A stretch of DNA of 64,000 nucleotides, taken from positions 186,001 to 250,000 of the forward strand of contig CAWGZX010000005.1 in assembly GCA_963827135.1 (NCBI GenBank). The letters are read 5' to 3'. The translations under genes were made by a program, and so were the position numbers. The stretch comes from JAJRAN01 sp963827135. GTDB lineage: Archaea; Thermoplasmatota; Thermoplasmata; Methanomassiliicoccales; UBA472. The notes under the pieces are model-generated. The model did no database searches. It saw nothing but the letters and a program-made list of their open reading frames with translations, and was not told the DNA's origin. Below, piece by piece: positions 15,381 to 24,688 of the stretch (the stretch's first letter is position 1; every line of letters starts with the position of its first letter).

Positions 15381-17285
15381 ATGTCCGATAGGAAGGAAGC
15401 ATCGACTTATTCTAAGAGGGCCAACAAGGCCCTTGTTGACTCTCCGGATCTAGACTGGGAGGATAATGAGGACTTCGAATCGTCTCACCGTGGTTTCATT
15501 GCTAAATTGGAGGACCCTTCGATTTATAACGCGGAGGGCCGTCTGGTCTGGGACCTGAACGCATATTCATTCCTGGATGAGCTGAACGCGCCTTCGACGG
15601 TCAATCCGAGCCTCTGGAGGCAGTCCAGGCTGAACATGATCCATGGTCTTTTCAAGGTGACGGACCAGATCTATCAGGTACGAGGCTACGACCTGTCCGT
15701 CATGAGCTTCATAGAGACCGATGATGGGTACATCGTCATCGATCCGTTGGTATCGAACGAGCCGGCAAAGGCTGCCTTGGACCTTGTGCTCGAACATGTG
15801 GGCAAGCGGCCGATAGTGGCGGTCATCTATACCCATAGCCACATAGACCATTGGGGAGGGGTCAAGGGCGTGGTCTCGGAGAAGGATGTCAGGTCTGGTC
15901 GGGTTAAGATCATCGCTCCATCGGGATTCATGGAAGCCGCGGTCAGCGAGAACGTCCTGGCTGGGAATGTGATGAGCAGACGTGCCACCTACATGTATGG
16001 AAACCTTCTGCCCAAGGACGCCAAGGGGCAGGTCGGAACCGGCCTAGGGCAATCCACGTCATCTGGCACGACTTCCTTGATCAAGCCGACCGAGACCGTC
16101 ACGGAGACAGGCAGCTCCATGGACATCGACGGAGTGGAGATAGTCTTCCAGCTGACCCCTGACACCGAAGCCCCATCAGAGTTCAACTTCTATTTCCCGG
16201 GCTTCAAGGCGCTGTGCATGGCGGAGAACTGCACCCATACCCTGCATAATCTCTATACCCTGCGCGGGGCGCAGGTGCGCGATGCCAAGGTCTGGGCGCA
16301 TTACATAGATGAGGCCATCGATCTTTTCGCCAAGAAGACCGATGTCATCTTCGCGAGCCATCACTGGCCCACCTGGGGTCGCGAGCGTTGCCTGGAGTTC
16401 CTGAAGCGGCAGCGCGACGCCTACAAATTCATCCACGACGAGACGCTGCGCCTGGCGAACCATGGTTACACCATGCTGGAGATAGCGGAGATGCTGCAGT
16501 TGCCTCCTGGATTGGCAGGGGCATGGTATAACCGAGGATACTACGGAAGCGTGAGCCACGATGTCAAGGGCGTATACCAAAGGTACCTTGGATGGTTCGA
16601 CGGCAACCCCGCCAACCTCGAGCCGCTGCCGCCAGAGGACGCGGGCAAGAGATATGTGGAATTCATGGGGGGGCCAGAAGCTCTCTTGAAGCGCGCGAGG
16701 GCCGCTTTTAAGAAGGGCGAGTACCGCTGGGTAGCGCAGGTCGTGAACCACCTGGTATTCGCGGACCCGGAAAACGAGCGAGCGAGGAGGTTGCAGGCCG
16801 ATGCCTTGGAGCAATTAGGGTACCGAGCGGAGTCTGGGCCTTGGCGCAACTTCTATCTCACGGGAGCTATGGAGCTGCGCCATGGCGTCAAGGCCGCCCC
16901 CGTGCCCAAGTCCCTTAGCCCGGACGTCGTCAGGTCCATGGAGGTAGGCTGGTTCCTGGACCTTTTGGCGATAAGGTTGAACGGCATGAAGGCCGCCGAT
17001 AAGGCCATTTCGATCAATATGGAGTTCACCGACATCAAGCAGAAGCACGCATTGGTGGTGGAGAACGGCGTATTGAACCATACGTCCGGAAGGTTGCAGA
17101 AGGATGCGGACGCGACCCTGACCCTGACCCGCAAGACGCTGGACCAAGTGGTGCTTGGCGAATCGACCTTCGAGAAGAAGGTACGGTCCGGGGACATAAA
17201 GGTCAAGGGAAGCAAGGCGAAACTGAAGGATTTCTTTGGTTTGCTGGACGACTTCGACTTCTGGTTCAACATCGTGACGCCATGA
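15381..17285 (+). CDS. Alkyl sulfatase (SdsA1/BDS1-type metallo-beta-lactamase)
   Basis: A 634-residue enzyme that hydrolyses alkyl sulfates such as SDS to alcohol and sulfate. The MBL domain has THSHIDHWGG for zinc binding, MAENCTHTLHNLY and ASHHWPTWG. A helical dimerisation domain (about 390-500) and a C-terminal SCP2-like lipid-binding domain (about 510-634) follow, the family's usual order and length. No signal peptide is seen; bacterial SdsA1 is exported. The family is mainly bacterial, so transfer is possible. It converges with a SulP sulfate transporter, hinting at sulfate handling. Confidence 0.9.
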   Translation: MSDRKEASTYSKRANKALVDSPDLDWEDNEDFESSHRGFIAKLEDPSIYNAEGRLVWDLNAYSFLDELNAPSTVNPSLWRQSRLNMIHGLFKVTDQIYQVRGYDLSVMSFIETDDGYIVIDPLVSNEPAKAALDLVLEHVGKRPIVAVIYTHSHIDHWGGVKGVVSEKDVRSGRVKIIAPSGFMEAAVSENVLAGNVMSRRATYMYGNLLPKDAKGQVGTGLGQSTSSGTTSLIKPTETVTETGSSMDIDGVEIVFQLTPDTEAPSEFNFYFPGFKALCMAENCTHTLHNLYTLRGAQVRDAKVWAHYIDEAIDLFAKKTDVIFASHHWPTWGRERCLEFLKRQRDAYKFIHDETLRLANHGYTMLEIAEMLQLPPGLAGAWYNRGYYGSVSHDVKGVYQRYLGWFDGNPANLEPLPPEDAGKRYVEFMGGPEALLKRARAAFKKGEYRWVAQVVNHLVFADPENERARRLQADALEQLGYRAESGPWRNFYLTGAMELRHGVKAAPVPKSLSPDVVRSMEVGWFLDLLAIRLNGMKAADKAISINMEFTDIKQKHALVVENGVLNHTSGRLQKDADATLTLTRKTLDQVVLGESTFEKKVRSGDIKVKGSKAKLKDFFGLLDDFDFWFNIVTP

Positions 17286-17337
17286 TGTCCTAGGTAGATG
17301 TGGTCCGAAGGTATAGTTAGGGTCGAAGCAGCGGCGG

Positions 17338-19032
17338 CTATTCCTTCCTTCCCTTCAACCAATCATCGATCACCATCTGCACCGACATCCCTGGATTGAG
17401 TTCTCCGAACTTCGAGTCCAAGCCTGCCTTCTTGATGGAATCGCGGCAATCGCCTGTGGCCTCGGCCAGCTTTAGGGAGGTGCCAAGCCCCCTCAACTCA
17501 TCGTGGAGGGTCGATAGCATATCCGTGGCTTGAAGGTCCATGTACGGCGCGCTGCGCATGCTGAGCACCACCAACTCCGCCTTCCCCGACTTCCTGACAA
17601 AGCCTAGGATATCCTGTCTCGCCCTGGCGAGGTTGGGGAAGATCATTGGCCCATCGATGCGCAACACCAGGACGCCTGGGATGGTCTCATTGTCCGGCCT
17701 CCTGTCCAGGTCGGTGTATTCCGTAGAGCCTGGAATGCGGCCTAGCTGTTTAATGCCAGGCTTGGAGAAGCGGTACAACAAAGCTATCAGCGTGAGAGCG
17801 ACGCCGATGAAAATTCCTTGCAAGAGGCCGATGAATAGCACGCCGAGCATCGCCGCCACCGCGAAGACGAACTCAAGCCTGTCGAATGCCAGCACTGCCC
17901 TGAGGGCTTTGATGTCGATCAGGGAGACCATCGAGGCGATTATCACCACGCCGATGATGGCACTTGGAAGGTTGCTGAAGAAGGAAGCGAAGAAAAGAAG
18001 CACGAGAATGATGACGATGGCCGCGAAGCCCCCTGAGAGCTGGGTCTTGCCACCGCTCTCATAGTTGATCGCGGTATTGGACACGCTTCCGTTCAACGGC
18101 ATGCCCTGGAAGAAGCTGGGGATGATGTTGGCCGCTCCGTAGGCAACGAACTCCTGGTTGGTGTCGACCTCGTAGCCGCCCTTACGAGCGAAGCTCTTGC
18201 TGATCGAGATGCCTTCGATGTAGATGATGAGGAACAGCCCGACTGCGATGTACATCAATGACTCCAAGGATTGCCCACCCATGGAGGGCAGGACCAGGCT
18301 GGGTAGGCCATCAGGTATCTCCCCGACCACGGCGATTCCGTTCTCCACAAAGGGCAGGAGGATGGCTGCGATCGTGGCCAGGAGAATGAGGACGAACTTC
18401 AATGGCAGCTTCTTGAAGTAACGCTTGCCCAAGTAGAGGAAGGCGAACCCGACGGCTGCAAGCGCCATGGTGGCAAGGCTTGCTTCACTTAGATGTTGGA
18501 TGTAATAGCTGATCAAATCCGCGAAATTTCCGCTGCCGCCGCTTATCCCAAGGATCCTGCCTAGCTGGGTGGTAATGATGAATATGGCCAGGCCCACCTG
18601 GAAGCCGAGGAGCACGGTCTGAGAGATGAAGTTGACGATGAAACCGAGCTTGATCAGCCTGGCGACGAGCAATAGCAATCCAGCCAGTAAGGCGAGCATG
18701 GCCACGGCCGCGATGTACTCGTTCTGGTCAGCGAAGATCAACCCCGCCAACCCCGCACCGACCAGGGCTGCCGGCCCTGAGGACGGGACCACTATCAGGT
18801 GCCTCGACGTGCCGAAGATGAAGTAGGCGATGAGCGAGACCATCGCCGCATAAAGGCCATAGACCGCGGGAACCCCGGCGACGCTGGCCCATCCTAGAGC
18901 CGCGGGGATGACGACCATCCCTGCGGTGATGCCGGCCACGATATCCAGCTTCAGGTGGCTGCGTTCATACTTTGGCAGCCAATCCAGAATGGGGATGTTC
19001 GCCTTCGCCCAACCCTTCGCGTTTCTCTTCAT
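17338..19032 (-). CDS. SulP-family anion/sulfate permease with STAS domain
   Basis: A 564-residue transporter with 10-14 membrane helices. The N-terminal signature is the stretch AGITAGMVVIPAALGWASVA; helix-linked EGISISKSFARK and NTAINYESGGKTQLSGG follow. The cytosolic C-terminal STAS domain (about 440-564) has the LVLSMRSAPYMDLQATDML strand-helix unit. SulP proteins move sulfate, bicarbonate or other anions. Its 3' end faces that of the alkylsulfatase with a 52-nt gap, so sulfate export or uptake is plausible. Confidence 0.92.
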   Translation of the reverse strand: MKRNAKGWAKANIPILDWLPKYERSHLKLDIVAGITAGMVVIPAALGWASVAGVPAVYGLYAAMVSLIAYFIFGTSRHLIVVPSSGPAALVGAGLAGLIFADQNEYIAAVAMLALLAGLLLLVARLIKLGFIVNFISQTVLLGFQVGLAIFIITTQLGRILGISGGSGNFADLISYYIQHLSEASLATMALAAVGFAFLYLGKRYFKKLPLKFVLILLATIAAILLPFVENGIAVVGEIPDGLPSLVLPSMGGQSLESLMYIAVGLFLIIYIEGISISKSFARKGGYEVDTNQEFVAYGAANIIPSFFQGMPLNGSVSNTAINYESGGKTQLSGGFAAIVIILVLLFFASFFSNLPSAIIGVVIIASMVSLIDIKALRAVLAFDRLEFVFAVAAMLGVLFIGLLQGIFIGVALTLIALLYRFSKPGIKQLGRIPGSTEYTDLDRRPDNETIPGVLVLRIDGPMIFPNLARARQDILGFVRKSGKAELVVLSMRSAPYMDLQATDMLSTLHDELRGLGTSLKLAEATGDCRDSIKKAGLDSKFGELNPGMSVQMVIDDWLKGRKE

Positions 19033-19239
19033 CCTCGCTCAATCCCCAATGGCAATTTAGGATTTGAGAGGTTGTGCGACAGCCCCTCCCATTCCCTGAA
19101 TTCCATCCATTAAGGAATCATGCGCGTTAATAATGGTCTTGGGAGGGCGCATAGACCTCTGCAGCTGATCACAGGACCCCTTCGAGCTAGAAGCGGAACA
19201 CAATTGCCTTGCATGTGCGATGTTCGAAAAGATGGAGAG

Positions 19240-19312
19240 TGGACCGGGCGAGATTTGAACTCGCGGCCTCTACCATGCCAAGATAGCGATCTTCCAGCTG
19301 ATCTACCGGCCC
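19240..19312 (-). tRNA. tRNA-Ala (GGC)
   Basis: Acceptor GGGCCGG pairs with CCGGTCC and contains the G3-U70 wobble that identifies alanine tRNAs. Anticodon stem CTATC/GGTAG encloses TTGGCAT, giving anticodon GGC. The T-arm is GCGAG-TTCAAAT-CTCGC. No intron, and CCA is not encoded. Confidence 0.95.
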
Positions 19313-19480
19313 GTGTAGCATCGCAAAAGAGATTGTTCTATGTATCCTTTTCGGTCAGGAGCGCATCCATCTTCAGTGTCCTGACGGGGCGATGGAGCCC
19401 CTCATAAAGCATTGTCAACATTCAGATAACCGCCAGGATCGTGAGGGCTCTGAGGACAATGAACATGGAAGGCATGCGGC

Positions 19481-20881
19481 TCAAACATCGAGCCGCTGCT
19501 GGAAGCGCGTCCTTTCCCCCGGGACGTTGGTGGGGTACTCGCTGGTGAGGCAGGCCATGCACAGCTCCGACTCAGGTATTCCCAGCGCCTTCACCAGGCC
19601 CTGGAGTGATGTGTATCCGACCGAGTCGGCGGTGATGAGCTTGGCTATCTCGGGGATGGTGCGGTTGGTGGCGGCGAACTGCTCCCGGGTCTTCATGTCT
19701 ATCCCGTAGTAGCATGGCGCGCGGATAGGAGGGCATCCGATGCGGACATGGACCTCCTTGGCCCCCGCTCTCCTGGTCATCTGCACGATGCGGCGCATGG
19801 TCGTCCCGCGGACGATGGAGTCGTCCACCAGGATCACCCTCTTGCCGGCGATGGTCGACTTGATGGGGTTCAGCTTCAAGGCCACGCCCTCGTCCCTGGC
19901 GTTCTGCTCTGGCATGATGAAGGTGCGCTCCACGTACCTGTTCTTCATGAACCCTTCCTCGTACGGGATCCCCGACACCTCGGCATAGCCCATGGCATGC
20001 GCCCGTCCCGAGTCTGGGACCGGGACCACGACATCCCCCTCCGCTGGCTGCTCCTCGGCCAGTATGTGCCCTAGCCGTTTCCTGGCCTCGTAGACCTCGA
20101 GCCCATCGATGACGGAATCGGGCCGGGCGAAGTAGACCCACTCGAACATGCAATGCGCCTTGTTGGGCATCGCTGGCACGGAATGCGACTGGTATCCTTG
20201 CGGGGTGATCTCCACGATCTCCCCGGGAGCGATGTCCCTGATGGACTCGCCCATGAGGACCTCGAACACGCAGCTCTCCGACGCCAGCGCATATCCGTCA
20301 TGCAGCCTTCCCAAGGCCAATGGACGGAAGCCATAAGGGTCGCGCACCCCGAAGATGCGGTTGTTGACCTGGACCGTCATGGAGTAGGCGCCATCGATCA
20401 ACCTCATGGTGTTCTTGATCGCCCTGATGGGGTCAGGGTTCTGCGAGAGCTCGTTGGCCATGAGCCGAACGATGATCTCGGAGTCGGTGGTGGTGAGGAA
20501 TGCCCAGCCCTCGGACTGCAGCTTCAGCCTCAGCTTATCCGCGTTTACGATGTCCCCGTTGTGCGCCAGCGACAGGTCGCCGTGCAGGGTCGTGACGGAA
20601 ATGGGTGCGCAGTTCTCAGCGCACGATGAGCCGGTTGTGGAATAGCGGACGTGCCCGATCCCGGAATTGCCGCGGATGTTTGCCAGGGAGCGGTTGTTCA
20701 GGACCTCGTGCACCAGGCCCATGCCCCGGATGGTCTTGATGCGCCCGTCGAAGACCGATATGCCCGCGCTCTCCTGCCCGCGGTGCTGGATGACGCGCAG
20801 CCCTTTGCGCAGCTGGGACACGCAGTCGATTGTCAAAGCCAGTCCGGCAACACCGCAGAAGTGTTTGGGTTTGTCGGGCAC
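19481..20881 (-). CDS. purF: Amidophosphoribosyltransferase (PurF)
   Basis: A 466-residue enzyme catalysing the first step of purine synthesis, PRPP plus glutamine to phosphoribosylamine. The class II glutaminase nucleophile is C9, after a short propeptide MPDKPKHF. HRGQESAG and the phosphoribosyl loop VILVDDSIVRGTT are present. The GTG at 20881 is chosen because it yields the usual short propeptide and follows GGGGGAT; an upstream GTG at 20932 would overlap eL37. No cysteines for a bacterial-type Fe-S cluster stand out. It ends the LSm-eL37-purF cluster. Confidence 0.94.
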   Translation of the reverse strand: MPDKPKHFCGVAGLALTIDCVSQLRKGLRVIQHRGQESAGISVFDGRIKTIRGMGLVHEVLNNRSLANIRGNSGIGHVRYSTTGSSCAENCAPISVTTLHGDLSLAHNGDIVNADKLRLKLQSEGWAFLTTTDSEIIVRLMANELSQNPDPIRAIKNTMRLIDGAYSMTVQVNNRIFGVRDPYGFRPLALGRLHDGYALASESCVFEVLMGESIRDIAPGEIVEITPQGYQSHSVPAMPNKAHCMFEWVYFARPDSVIDGLEVYEARKRLGHILAEEQPAEGDVVVPVPDSGRAHAMGYAEVSGIPYEEGFMKNRYVERTFIMPEQNARDEGVALKLNPIKSTIAGKRVILVDDSIVRGTTMRRIVQMTRRAGAKEVHVRIGCPPIRAPCYYGIDMKTREQFAATNRTIPEIAKLITADSVGYTSLQGLVKALGIPESELCMACLTSEYPTNVPGERTRFQQRLDV

Positions 20882-20898
20882 GCCTAATCCCCCAGAGA

Positions 20899-21066
20899 TC
20901 AATGCGTCTTGGCCCAGTTGTACGATCTCCACTTGGCGGTCTTACCATAGCCGCAGGACGCACAGGCGCCCTTCCTGATGTTGTACGCATGCTTTCCGCA
21001 TCGGCGGCAAGGTATGTGGGTCTTCTTGCTGCCCATCTTACCCATGGCGGGTGTGCCCTTTCCCAT
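20899..21066 (-). CDS. rpl37e: Ribosomal protein eL37
   Basis: A 55-residue zinc-finger protein of the large ribosomal subunit. It has the CRRCGKHAYNIRKGACASCGYG core with four cysteines in two CxxC pairs and a conserved KTAKWRSYNW tail. It lies between LSm and purF; the LSm-eL37 order is conserved in many archaea. The gene ends 17 nt before the purF GTG. Confidence 0.93.
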   Translation of the reverse strand: MGKGTPAMGKMGSKKTHIPCRRCGKHAYNIRKGACASCGYGKTAKWRSYNWAKTH

Positions 21067-21078
21067 AGAAACAACTCC

Positions 21079-21294
21079 TTAAGGTGAGATGTAGATCACA
21101 TTGTCCCCGCGGACAATGGTGACGTTGAGCTTCCTCTTGACCTCGTTGTTCACAAGCTCCTCAGCGTTCTTGAGAACGAGGTTCATGTGAGGATCGTAGC
21201 CGTCCAGAACTCCACGGTATTCACGGTTGCCCTTAAGCTCCACGATGACCTGGCTGTTGATTGCCTGGTTGAGTACCATGAGAGGCTTCTGCAT
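21079..21294 (-). CDS. LSm (archaeal Sm-like) RNA-binding protein
   Basis: A 71-residue protein with Sm1 (VIVELKGNREYRGVLDGYDPHMNLVL) and Sm2 (VTIVRGDNVIYI) motifs. Archaeal LSm proteins form heptamer rings that bind U-rich RNA. The ATG at 21294 is chosen with a GGTGAT site 8 nt upstream; an in-frame GTG at 21306 is possible. It is the first gene of the LSm-eL37-purF cluster. Confidence 0.92.
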   Translation of the reverse strand: MQKPLMVLNQAINSQVIVELKGNREYRGVLDGYDPHMNLVLKNAEELVNNEVKRKLNVTIVRGDNVIYISP

Positions 21295-21401
21295 ACTCTG
21301 TATCACCGTGCTGCCCGATTAATGCCAGGGTATTAAAAGCTTTTGCAGGTCGGCTGAGATCGCAAAGCCTTTCTTCACCATCTGGATGTGAGACTGTTCC
21401 G

Positions 21402-22571
21402 TCACATGAAGGCGCCGATGGTCGGGGCGTCGAGGCGGTCCATGTCATAGAAGATTATGCCCTCCCTCATCCCTTCCGGATCCAATCTCCCACCGTTGAG
21501 ATGAGCGATGAGCGACGCCCGCCATAGAAGGTCCAATCCTGAGGACGCCAAGACCCCATAGTACACGTTCGGCAGCTCGTCTTCGTATCCGTAGTCGTCC
21601 AGAAGATAGTACGCGTAACCGAGGACCGAGTCGCGCTTATTGAGGGTCCTTAGGTAATGGGTAAACATCCCGGCACTTGGCCCCTCGGGGGCCAATAGAG
21701 GGACCTTCTTCGGGTCCAAGCCTCTCTTCCGCTCCATCCCGCCATCCTCGAGCAGTTGATACACGTCCAGCTCACCATCGGAGGAGATGAAGACGTTCCA
21801 TCCTCCCTGAGGATCGCAATACACTGGCGAGGAGAGCGGGTCCTCGGACGCGAGCGACTCCAAGGAGACCTCCATGGCAGCCTGTCGCAGCTCCTCGGCC
21901 CTGTCTTGGTCCAAGGACAGATCGGTAGGGCACCCCCCCAGGTCCATGGGCTCGTCCTCGACCGACTGGTCGAGCATCCAGCCCAGGAAGGGGAGCTGAG
22001 ATGCACGGTTCGACGCCTGCTCGAAAGTTGCCCTTAGCTGCTTGGGGGAGGCCTCGATCCCCGCATCGCGGCAATTGGATACGAACTGACGATGCACCTC
22101 CCTAGCCTCGTCCAGGCCGCTGCGCAATTGCCTTTCATTCTCATTTATCAGCTGAAGGCCGATGGGCACGGCGTCCTCGCCCTTGTCCATCCAGACCCCT
22201 CTGCAGGAAAGGTCGAGAGACACCTGGACCCGGTCCATTAGATGGACGTGGAAGGGGAATTGGCGGCAGTAATGTGGCCGATTGGGGTAGATGGAGCATC
22301 TCTTGTTGTCCAGGAAGGTGCATGGTCCGCTCCCGTTCTTCAGGGCCAGGGCGGTGTGGCGATGCGGTGTTCTGCGTGTAACGATGCGCTGAGGGAAGTT
22401 ACGCTTGAAGTACTGCTCCTCTTGAGGCAGAAGCTCCGGCTGGCAGAGGCAGCACAGCTGGCAGTCGTCGATGCAATAGAACCGGCGGCCCTCCAGCTCC
22501 GACAAGTCAAGCGGGAATCCTGCGTTTGGCAACCACGTCCCTCCCGTCGCGCTCCCCGACCAATCCCCCAT
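21402..22571 (-). CDS. YkgJ-family cysteine-cluster protein
   Basis: A 389-residue protein. The first 130 residues carry CIDDCQLCCLCQP and later CTFLDNKRCSIYPNRPHYCRQFPF, the cysteine set of the zinc- or iron-chelating YkgJ family. The remaining 250 residues are not recognised. The ATG at 22571 overlaps the end of pyrC by 65 nt; in-frame TTG codons at 22532 and 22505 would reduce or remove the overlap. The role is unknown; family members are suspected metal-binding or methyltransferase-associated proteins. Confidence 0.75.
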   Translation of the reverse strand: MGDWSGSATGGTWLPNAGFPLDLSELEGRRFYCIDDCQLCCLCQPELLPQEEQYFKRNFPQRIVTRRTPHRHTALALKNGSGPCTFLDNKRCSIYPNRPHYCRQFPFHVHLMDRVQVSLDLSCRGVWMDKGEDAVPIGLQLINENERQLRSGLDEAREVHRQFVSNCRDAGIEASPKQLRATFEQASNRASQLPFLGWMLDQSVEDEPMDLGGCPTDLSLDQDRAEELRQAAMEVSLESLASEDPLSSPVYCDPQGGWNVFISSDGELDVYQLLEDGGMERKRGLDPKKVPLLAPEGPSAGMFTHYLRTLNKRDSVLGYAYYLLDDYGYEDELPNVYYGVLASSGLDLLWRASLIAHLNGGRLDPEGMREGIIFYDMDRLDAPTIGAFM

Positions 22572-23781
22572 CCTCTACTAATAGCTGACCTCTGAGGAAG
22601 ACGGCCTGAGGAAATATGGCCTCGTAGCCCTCGAACGGAGTCCAGCCGCACTTGGAATGTAGCCTCCTCGCACTGATCGAGGTGACAGCCCTCGGGTCCA
22701 GGACCATAAGGTCGGCGTCCTTGCCCTCCTCGATGGCTCCCTTATTCAGGCCGAAGACCTGGGATGGCGTCTCGCAGGCCGCCTTGACGAGCGCTTCGAG
22801 GCCGACCTGCTCCTTCCTCGCCAAGGCCATCATCAACGGGAACGATGTCTCCACCCCTGGGACTCCAGATGGCACCATGTCGAAATCCTGTTGCTTCTCC
22901 TCGCTGGTGTGGGGGGCGTGGTCCGAGGCCAGCATGGATATCTTGCCGGCCGCGAAGGCGGCGAGAAGAGCCTCCCTGTCTGCCCTGGTGCGCAAAGGAG
23001 GGTTGACCTTGCAGAAGCCCTTCTTCGTGCAGGATGAGATGTCCAGGAGCATGTGGTGCGGGGTCGCCTCGCTAGTGAAGCTGCCCAAGGACAGAGCACC
23101 GATGCCCTGCTTGCTGGTCACGTGACAGACGTTGACCTTGTTCTGTTGCGAGAACCGCACCAACCTCTCAATGGCCGACCGCTCTGCCTTTGTTGGTCGG
23201 GATTCAGCATGGTCCCTGATGCTCGACTCCTCACGTCTGATCATCAGGTGCTCGTCCTCCGCGTGAACGCTCACTACCTTGCCAGTGGGCTTGATCAGGT
23301 CCATCGCGCGTTTGATGTCCTTGTCCTCTGATAGGAGCACGCTCCCAGTCGTCGAGGACATGAATATCTTGAATCCTACGACCTGGTCGGCGATGCGCTG
23401 AGGGTTGGAGGCGTCCGAGACGCCCCCGAATAGACCGAAGTCCACCAAAGCTTTCTTCGAGGCTGTCTCCTTCTTTTCCAGTAAATCATCCCTCTGGATT
23501 GTCGGCGGCCTGGTGTTGGGCATGTCGAAGACGCATGTGACCCCTCCGAAAGCCGCAGCCAGCGTCCCAGTGGAAAAGTCCTCTTTCTGGGTCATGCCGG
23601 GCTCTCGCATGTGGGCATGGACATCGATGGCCCCGGGCAGGATGATCCGGTCATTGAAGTCGAGGTTCCTCTCCCCCTTCAGCACCTTTCTGACCCTCGA
23701 TATCCGCCCGTGCTCTATCCCGATGCACACGTGTTGCAGCTTGCCCCTGTACCAAGCCCTGCCCTCGACTACCAGGTCCAT
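22507..23781 (-). CDS. pyrC: Dihydroorotase
   Basis: A 424-residue amidohydrolase that cyclises carbamoyl aspartate to dihydroorotate in pyrimidine synthesis. DVHAHMREPG holds the HxH metal ligands and MPNTRPPT is a family signature. SVHAEDE and ASDHAPHT carry further ligands. The metal-bridging Lys is probably in VGFKIFMSS. It belongs to the class I (long) type. It starts 4 nt after the AMMECR1 stop codon and overlaps the YkgJ gene, forming an operon. Confidence 0.93.
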   Translation of the reverse strand: MDLVVEGRAWYRGKLQHVCIGIEHGRISRVRKVLKGERNLDFNDRIILPGAIDVHAHMREPGMTQKEDFSTGTLAAAFGGVTCVFDMPNTRPPTIQRDDLLEKKETASKKALVDFGLFGGVSDASNPQRIADQVVGFKIFMSSTTGSVLLSEDKDIKRAMDLIKPTGKVVSVHAEDEHLMIRREESSIRDHAESRPTKAERSAIERLVRFSQQNKVNVCHVTSKQGIGALSLGSFTSEATPHHMLLDISSCTKKGFCKVNPPLRTRADREALLAAFAAGKISMLASDHAPHTSEEKQQDFDMVPSGVPGVETSFPLMMALARKEQVGLEALVKAACETPSQVFGLNKGAIEEGKDADLMVLDPRAVTSISARRLHSKCGWTPFEGYEAIFPQAVFLRGQLLVEDGGLVGERDGRDVVAKRRIPA

Positions 23782-23785
23782 CCAA

Positions 23786-24379
23786 TCACTCGAGGGCTTT
23801 CCTGCTCACATTTCCGTTCGGCTTGCTCTCGGCGAACACCTCGGCCTGGAACTTGTAGACCTTGGAGCGCTTGTCCAGCCAGCAATCCGGTGTGAGACCC
23901 GCCTTCACGCATGTCTCCGCAAGGAAGGTCTCCGCGTCCCAGTTCAATTCCGTGGCCACCTGTGGCAGCAATAGCCCACGGAAGTATCCCATCTCCATTA
24001 TAAGACCATCCTTGCCCACCTCCACTTTGGAGGGCAGCGACCTGCGGTCTTCGACCTTGACCTCCTCAGGCGGGGTGAGGATGCTTACCTCCACCAAGAC
24101 CTTGTCCAGCTCCTGAGCTCTCAGATAGGGGAAACGGGGATCGTGGCAAGCGCCTTGGGCGGCTTTGACCAACGCCTTACCCAGTGAGTAGACTGGCTCG
24201 GGATACCCGATGCAACCGCGCAGGCCGTTCTCCGGGTACGTATGGATGGTGACGAACACCCCTCTCTTGTCCCTAAAGCTCCCTGGTGCATCGATCTGGC
24301 CGGGCTCCTCGTCCCTCGCCTCGGCTTCTATGGTCCTCCTGGCAATCTTAACTGCGATCTCTCCTTCACTTTCTTTCAT
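23786..24379 (-). CDS. AMMECR1-domain protein
   Basis: A 197-residue protein with the family's hallmark GLRGCIGYP segment and DPRFPYL, covering almost the whole chain. The domain is found in all domains of life and often sits beside MEMO and radical SAM genes; its biochemical role is uncertain. The ATG at 24379 with a GAGGGTGA site upstream is chosen rather than a much longer open frame. It is the first gene of the AMMECR1-pyrC-YkgJ unit. Confidence 0.88.
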   Translation of the reverse strand: MKESEGEIAVKIARRTIEAEARDEEPGQIDAPGSFRDKRGVFVTIHTYPENGLRGCIGYPEPVYSLGKALVKAAQGACHDPRFPYLRAQELDKVLVEVSILTPPEEVKVEDRRSLPSKVEVGKDGLIMEMGYFRGLLLPQVATELNWDAETFLAETCVKAGLTPDCWLDKRSKVYKFQAEVFAESKPNGNVSRKALE

Positions 24380-24688
24380 AGGTTCACCCTCATCGCGCCA
24401 CGGAACTGCGATGCGAACGGAAACTGCTAGGATATCATTTACCTGGAATAGATTTGAGAGAAGACCATATAAAGGATGTTGATTAAAGCGATGGCAGAAT
24501 GCTTGAACTCCACCGACGCCAGAGCCCACCGACTAGTAAATACAGTAAATATCATTGTCCTCGCACCTAGTTTAATATTTCTGGAGTCGCAAGAACCGCA
24601 TTGCTCCGCCTTCTCAGGAGCCAACCGATGAACAATCCAGGAAGTGAATGGAAAACCCTTTTATCGCTATCCCGACCTAATTACAAAC
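24380..24688. promoter_or_regulatory. Divergent intergenic region with two candidate promoters
   Basis: This AT-rich gap holds catataaag (about 24465-24473), usable as TATA box for AMMECR1 on the minus strand. On the plus strand, accctttta (about 24655-24663) sits about 28 nt before the CBS-protein ATG. No credible gene or structured RNA is seen between them. Confidence 0.35.

Noticed and set aside
19033..19239. A small gene between the SulP permease and tRNA-Ala
   Set aside because: The possible reading frame has no start signal and runs through the tRNA; no coding pattern is evident.
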